Shown: piece by piece, positions 60,791 to 64,000 of the stretch
How the letters are laid out: every line of letters starts with the position of its first letter
Numbering within the stretch: the first letter of the stretch is position 1
From: Arthrobacter sp. V1I7
GTDB lineage: Bacteria > Actinomycetota > Actinomycetes > Actinomycetales > Micrococcaceae
Reading direction: 5' to 3'
DNA length: 64,000 bases
Assembly (NCBI RefSeq): GCF_030817015.1
Contig: NZ_JAUSYS010000001.1
Coordinates: 248,001 to 312,000 of the forward strand
Made by a program: the position numbers and the translations under genes
The notes under the pieces: generated by a model
The model's database searches: none
Seen by the model: the letters and a program-made list of their open reading frames with translations, nothing else
Told to the model about the DNA's origin: nothing

Positions 60791-62164
60791 TCACGGACGC
60801 CGGTGTGTTCCGAGTTCGGATTCCAGACGCTCCAGGTCAGCAACCACCGCAGCTCTCTTGGGTGAGCGAGGCGGCAGCAGTTTCAGCGCCGCCATCCGGA
60901 CAGCCACGTCATCGCCCGCTTCAGGAAGTTCCGCATACTGGAGCAGGGCCTCCGCGCTGCCGTCCGTTAATAGGGCCTCCCGAAGGAGTGTGGAGACGCG
61001 CCTCCGGAGCTTCACCACACCCGGAGCCTCGGAGCGCGGCAACACCGGACCGCGATAAATTTCCAGGGCGAGCCGGTGTGCCCCGCGCTGGAGGCAGCTG
61101 AGAACCTGGCCCGCGTCCGGCAGGACGTCCACGGTGAGCCTGTAGGGGCGGGATTCCGGCACGGCGGCAGCATTGAACTGCTGAAGGACTTTCCTCAACC
61201 GGACCATCTCCGCCCGAAGCGTCATGGCCGGGACTTCCCCGAAGAGCAGGCTGCACAGCTCCTCAGCGCTGAGGCCATCCGGATGGATGCTCAGCAGGGC
61301 AAGCATCTCACTGTGCCTAGGAGACAGCGATATCGTCCTGCCTTCAATGCTAAGCAGAGCGTGGTCCCGGCCGAGCAACTGCAGGCTGTTGCGATACAGA
61401 CTCCGGACCGGTGCGCTGCTCCTGCGGACCGTCCTGGACAGAGTGGCGGACGCAGATCTCCGCCGCTCCGCGAGTCGGTCCCGCTGCGCGGCGGCCAGCT
61501 GAAGCCGCTCCACGCGAAGCTGCGCCTGCGCGGCCGCCACGGTGGCCTCAACGAGGGTCAGGGTATGCGGGGCGACTGCCATCTCCGTGCCGGTGATATC
61601 CAGGACTCCGATCACGGCCCCCGTGTCCGGATCATGGAAGGGCACCGCCGTGCAGCTCCACGGGTGAACAGCCCGATTAAAATGCTCGGCACCGGCGACC
61701 TGGACGCTGCGGCCCAGCGCCAGGGCGGTCCCGGGTGCGCTCGTGCCGACGCTGGCCTCGGACCAGTCCGCACCCTCAACGAACATCATGCGCTCGGCAC
61801 GCCGGCGCAGGGCAGCATCGCCATCGACCCACAGGAGCCGGCCCAGTTCATCCCCGACAGCGACGAGCAACCCTTGTTCGGAACTGGGCTGAATCAGCAG
61901 TTTATGAATCACCGGCATGATGGACGCTAAGGGATGGCCCCGGCGGTAGTCCTTAAGGGCCTCGCCGTCGAGGGTCAGCGCAGACGGCGGCAAATCGGGG
62001 TCGGCCTGCAGACGCAACGAACGCTGCCAGGACTCCTCAATGATTCTGCGAAGGGCCCCTTGCCCGGACCTGACCCCAAGCTGCTTCGACGCCGGGAGAG
62101 GCAGGGTAACGGGAAGAATTGTCGCCGCCGCTAGGCTGGGCGACAGCGACCGGGAATTAGGCAC
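60791..62164 (-). CDS. GAF-domain transcriptional regulator with C-terminal winged-helix domain
   Basis: 457 aa from GTG 62164 (GGAG 6 nt upstream). The N-terminus (IIEESWQRSL) and a GAF domain (HPWSCTAVPFHDPDTGAVIG then VLDITGTEM) resemble AcoR-type regulators. A central Arg-rich linker is followed by a winged-helix segment (LSPRHSEMLALLSIHPDGLS, MTLRAEMVRLRKVLQQ). Such genes commonly lie beside exaC aldehyde dehydrogenase genes in Arthrobacter, and an exaC start is seen at 63943. Confidence 0.8.
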   Translation of the reverse strand: MPNSRSLSPSLAAATILPVTLPLPASKQLGVRSGQGALRRIIEESWQRSLRLQADPDLPPSALTLDGEALKDYRRGHPLASIMPVIHKLLIQPSSEQGLLVAVGDELGRLLWVDGDAALRRRAERMMFVEGADWSEASVGTSAPGTALALGRSVQVAGAEHFNRAVHPWSCTAVPFHDPDTGAVIGVLDITGTEMAVAPHTLTLVEATVAAAQAQLRVERLQLAAAQRDRLAERRRSASATLSRTVRRSSAPVRSLYRNSLQLLGRDHALLSIEGRTISLSPRHSEMLALLSIHPDGLSAEELCSLLFGEVPAMTLRAEMVRLRKVLQQFNAAAVPESRPYRLTVDVLPDAGQVLSCLQRGAHRLALEIYRGPVLPRSEAPGVVKLRRRVSTLLREALLTDGSAEALLQYAELPEAGDDVAVRMAALKLLPPRSPKRAAVVADLERLESELGTHRRP

Positions 62165-62528
62165 GGTGGCTCCATGGTCGACAGGCGGAAAGGGGACAGA
62201 TGTGGCCCCAATCACAAGCATACCGGCCTCTTGTAGATTGCATCGTTCAGGTTAGCGGAATATTTGCGTATGTTGACAAGTGGCATCCGCTGAATTTTCT
62301 GCTCCCCGGCAGTCTGATCGCACATGAGGGGCGTCGGCTATCGGCACTGCATCCCAAAGGGTCACGGCGCGGCTCACATGAAGCCCGGCCGCCGACACAG
62401 ATCAGCCAGCCACCATCCTGGGACATTTGCTTCAAATTTCCGCTCGTCCCAATGGGGGAGTGTCTGAATAACGGTGGATCCGGGGTCAGCCTGACACGCC
62501 GGGCGGTGCCTGGCAGGAAGGACCGATC
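62165..62528. other. Intergenic, no gene seen
   Basis: About 360 bp between the divergent GAF regulator and the IS256 remnant. It should hold the regulator promoter. No clear operator was found. Confidence 0.35.
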
Positions 62529-62820
62529 ATGAGCGAAACCATGGATCCCATGGCGACTGATGTGGATCAGCAAGAGTTGGCGCAACAGCTCCTGGCCCGG
62601 GCCAAAGAGCAGGGCATCGGGCTCGTCGGCCCGGACGGGTTGTTGAACCGGCTGACGAAGAACGTCCTGGAGACCGCTTGGAAGCGGAGCTGGACGAGCA
62701 TCCCGGATACGGAAAACACGACGTGGGCGGGCGCGGTAGCGGGAACTCCCACAACGGCACCCGCACCAAGACGGTCCTGACCCGGGAACCGACGCTACCG
62801 ACGTCCAAGTCCACATGACC
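62529..62820 (+). pseudogene. IS256-family transposase, 5' remnant with frameshift
   Basis: MSETMDPMATDVDQQELAQQ, then AKEQGIGLVGPDGLLNRLTK and NVLETA, is the conserved N-terminus of a second IS256 lineage. A frame change after LETA leads to NSHNGTRTKTVL in another frame. The catalytic domain is missing. It differs from the IS256 relic at 13.1 kb. Confidence 0.82.
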
Positions 62821-63227
62821 CCCGTTCCTCCCCAAGTACGGTAGCTACACGGCCGAAACCAAGCGGATCGCCTGAGAACTGGCGCCCGTTCACCTTGACG
62901 TGCGGCCTGGATAAAGTCCGCAGACCCGCCGTTAGGTGCTTGCCCGTGAACAACTCTCCCGGGCCAGATGGAGGCTTGGGATTCGGCCCATGCCGCGTTT
63001 GATGCCGCCGCCCCATCGCCGGGCAAAACAAAGCTAGGCTTCACACGACTGCCAGTCACCGAAACCCGGAAGAACACCCCGCTCGGCCGGGCAGCGGGAA
63101 GCAGAATCTCGCAGCGCCCCGCGCACCTGACGCCAACCAAGAACAAATCTCCTTACGCCACAGGCGTCCCGGAAACATCGAACCTGGTCTGCCCGGCCCC
63201 TGCCATCCCGACGGTTTCCATCGTCGG
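62821..63227. other. Intergenic, no certain gene
   Basis: About 400 bp, likely decayed IS and flanking DNA. A plus-strand frame at 62968-63237 has no ribosome site and no recognisable motif. Confidence 0.3.
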
Positions 63228-63584
63228 TCAAAAGTGACTGACTAAATCCCGCAGCCATCTGAGCCGGAATGGTTTGGTCAGGTAGGCGCTGGCGCCGGAC
63301 GCCAGCGCAATCAGTTCGTCCGCTGGTTCGGCGCCGGCGGAGATGACGATGATTGGCGCGCCGGAGATCTTCCGCAGGCGGGGAAGGAACTCAATGTCCT
63401 CCAGGTCCATGCCTGTCAGATCAGTTGGGATGAGGTCCGGCTCGGAACAAGCTGCCGCCTCGAGTCCGGCTGCTCCGAAGTGCGCCGTGAGGACGCGAAA
63501 GCCAGCAGGGGAGAAAGACGTCGCGAGCAGGCTCCGAATGTCCGGATCACCCTCGATGACGAGGAATGCACCTTCAGATTCCAT
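63228..63584 (-). CDS. Single-domain response regulator (CheY-like)
   Basis: 118 aa from ATG 63584 (GTG 63599 also possible). The receiver fold shows the acidic pair in IEGDPDIRSLL, the likely phospho-acceptor Asp in LIPTDLTGMDLEDIEFLP, Ser in IVISAGAE and Lys in YLTKPFRLRW. There is no output domain and no partner kinase in the window. It sits between an IS256 relic and exaC, so it may be a degraded or transferred gene. Confidence 0.75.
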   Translation of the reverse strand: MESEGAFLVIEGDPDIRSLLATSFSPAGFRVLTAHFGAAGLEAAACSEPDLIPTDLTGMDLEDIEFLPRLRKISGAPIIVISAGAEPADELIALASGASAYLTKPFRLRWLRDLVSHF

Positions 63585-63599
63585 TAGCTCCCCAGCCAC

Positions 63600-63942
63600 G
63601 AATGCCCTTTCAATCTACGGCCTAATCACACGCCACCGGAGGACTCCTGAAACTGGAATGACGACGCACACCAGCAGATGGTCGCCGTGATGGTGCATGG
63701 AAGGATCCTGTACCCGGGTTCTCAGTCAGCCACTTCCGGATGACGGGAATCGGGATCGAGCCGTTCCCCTTGATTCAGGATGTTCTTGTCCGGTGCTTTC
63801 TCTGCGCGGGCGCATCGGGACCAGGATGCGTCCCAACGGGGGGCTGGTCAGCAGCTGCCGGTTCCCGCTGCAGCCTCGGCGCAACCTTTGAAGTTCTAGC
63901 ATGGGGCCAGGACGAAGACGTCCGTTTTCCAGAGGAGTAACC
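63600..63942. other. Intergenic region upstream of exaC
   Basis: About 340 bp without a gene that should contain the exaC promoter. AGAGGAG (63931-63937) is the exaC ribosome site. Confidence 0.4.
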
Positions 63943-64000
63943 ATGACTGTTTATGTACAGCCCGGCCAAGAAGGATCGAAGGTCCGGTTCAAGGACCGCT
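63943..64000 (+). CDS. exaC: Aldehyde dehydrogenase ExaC, 5' end only
   Basis: The first 19 codons, MTVYVQPGQEGSKVRFKDR, match the N-terminus of acetaldehyde dehydrogenases of the ExaC/AldB type in Arthrobacter relatives. A good GAGGAG ribosome site is 5 nt upstream. The gene runs off the right edge. The GAF regulator at 60791-62164 is its probable controller. Confidence 0.75.
   Translation, partial: MTVYVQPGQEGSKVRFKDR

Noticed and set aside
62968-63237. 89-codon plus-strand frame between the IS256 relic and the receiver gene
   Set aside because: No ribosome site, biased composition and no motif; probably chance.
1-64000. CRISPR array
   Set aside because: No regularly spaced direct repeats and no cas genes were seen.

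Overview
The window looks like chromosomal DNA of a high-GC actinobacterium of the Micrococcaceae (Arthrobacter/Pseudarthrobacter type). The basis is its GC-rich composition, GTG/TTG starts with GGAGG-type ribosome sites, DUF4193 and DUF4192 genes, a biotin operon carrying BsaP, and Arthrobacter-like IS481, IS256 and IS110 sequences. This assignment is by recognition, not by a search.

Layout. (1) 1-8.6 kb: a sugar/polyol locus. On the minus strand lie a LacI regulator, a solute-binding lipoprotein, two MalF/MalG-type permeases and a transketolase that runs off the left edge. On the plus strand lie an MHS-type MFS symporter and an idonate/sorbitol-type dehydrogenase. (2) 8.8-12.5 kb: a heterodimeric ABC exporter. 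(3) 12.5-14.7 kb: debris of an SMC-like ATPase, an IS256 transposase and an SDR, around a SGNH hydrolase. (4) 14.9-24.0 kb: a second LacI-controlled carbohydrate operon with three near-identical operators. It holds a P-loop kinase, an Frc/Rbs-type ABC importer, a mannitol-dehydrogenase-family reductase, an SDR, a second small kinase and a LacD-like aldolase, and ends in a clear terminator. (5) 24.1-33 kb: a scrambled accessory zone. It has a cytochrome b gene and an amidohydrolase gene each split into oppositely oriented pieces, a DUF4192 fragment, IS110 and IS481 copies, and two TetR-controlled efflux or membrane genes with visible palindromic operators. (6) 33.5-39.2 kb: a tightly overlapping biotin operon bioB-bsaP-bioA-bioF-bioD-P450. 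(7) 39.6-42.7 kb: a CbbX/SpoVK-like AAA protein, a broken resolvase with res-like repeats, a frameshifted DUF998 gene and two small proteins. (8) 42.7-48.5 kb: a potassium operon kdpD-kdpE-kimA-trkH. (9) 48.6-54.95 kb: nested mobile DNA. A truncated Tn554-like tnpB/tnpC abuts a YhcG/DUF1016 nuclease gene, and that gene is split by a complete 4.4-kb recombinase-in-trio (RIT) element with 92-bp terminal inverted repeats and a tautomerase passenger gene. (10) 55-64 kb: a DUF4193 protein, an unknown protein, relics of a conjugative element (TraG/VirD4, DUF4913), remnants of an aldehyde dehydrogenase and a malate synthase, a GNAT-AAA fusion, a GAF-domain regulator, an IS256 relic, a degenerate receiver and the start of an ExaC-type aldehyde dehydrogenase.

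The strongest results are the RIT element, where joining its flanks restores the DUF1016 reading frame; a cytochrome P450 in the biotin operon that appears to have lost the near-universal ExxR motif; the head-to-head rearranged gene fragments at 24.87 and 28.65 kb; a perfect 16-bp intercistronic hairpin after the binding-protein gene; and a set of readable operators for two LacI and two TetR loci. I saw no CRISPR array, rRNA or convincing tRNA.
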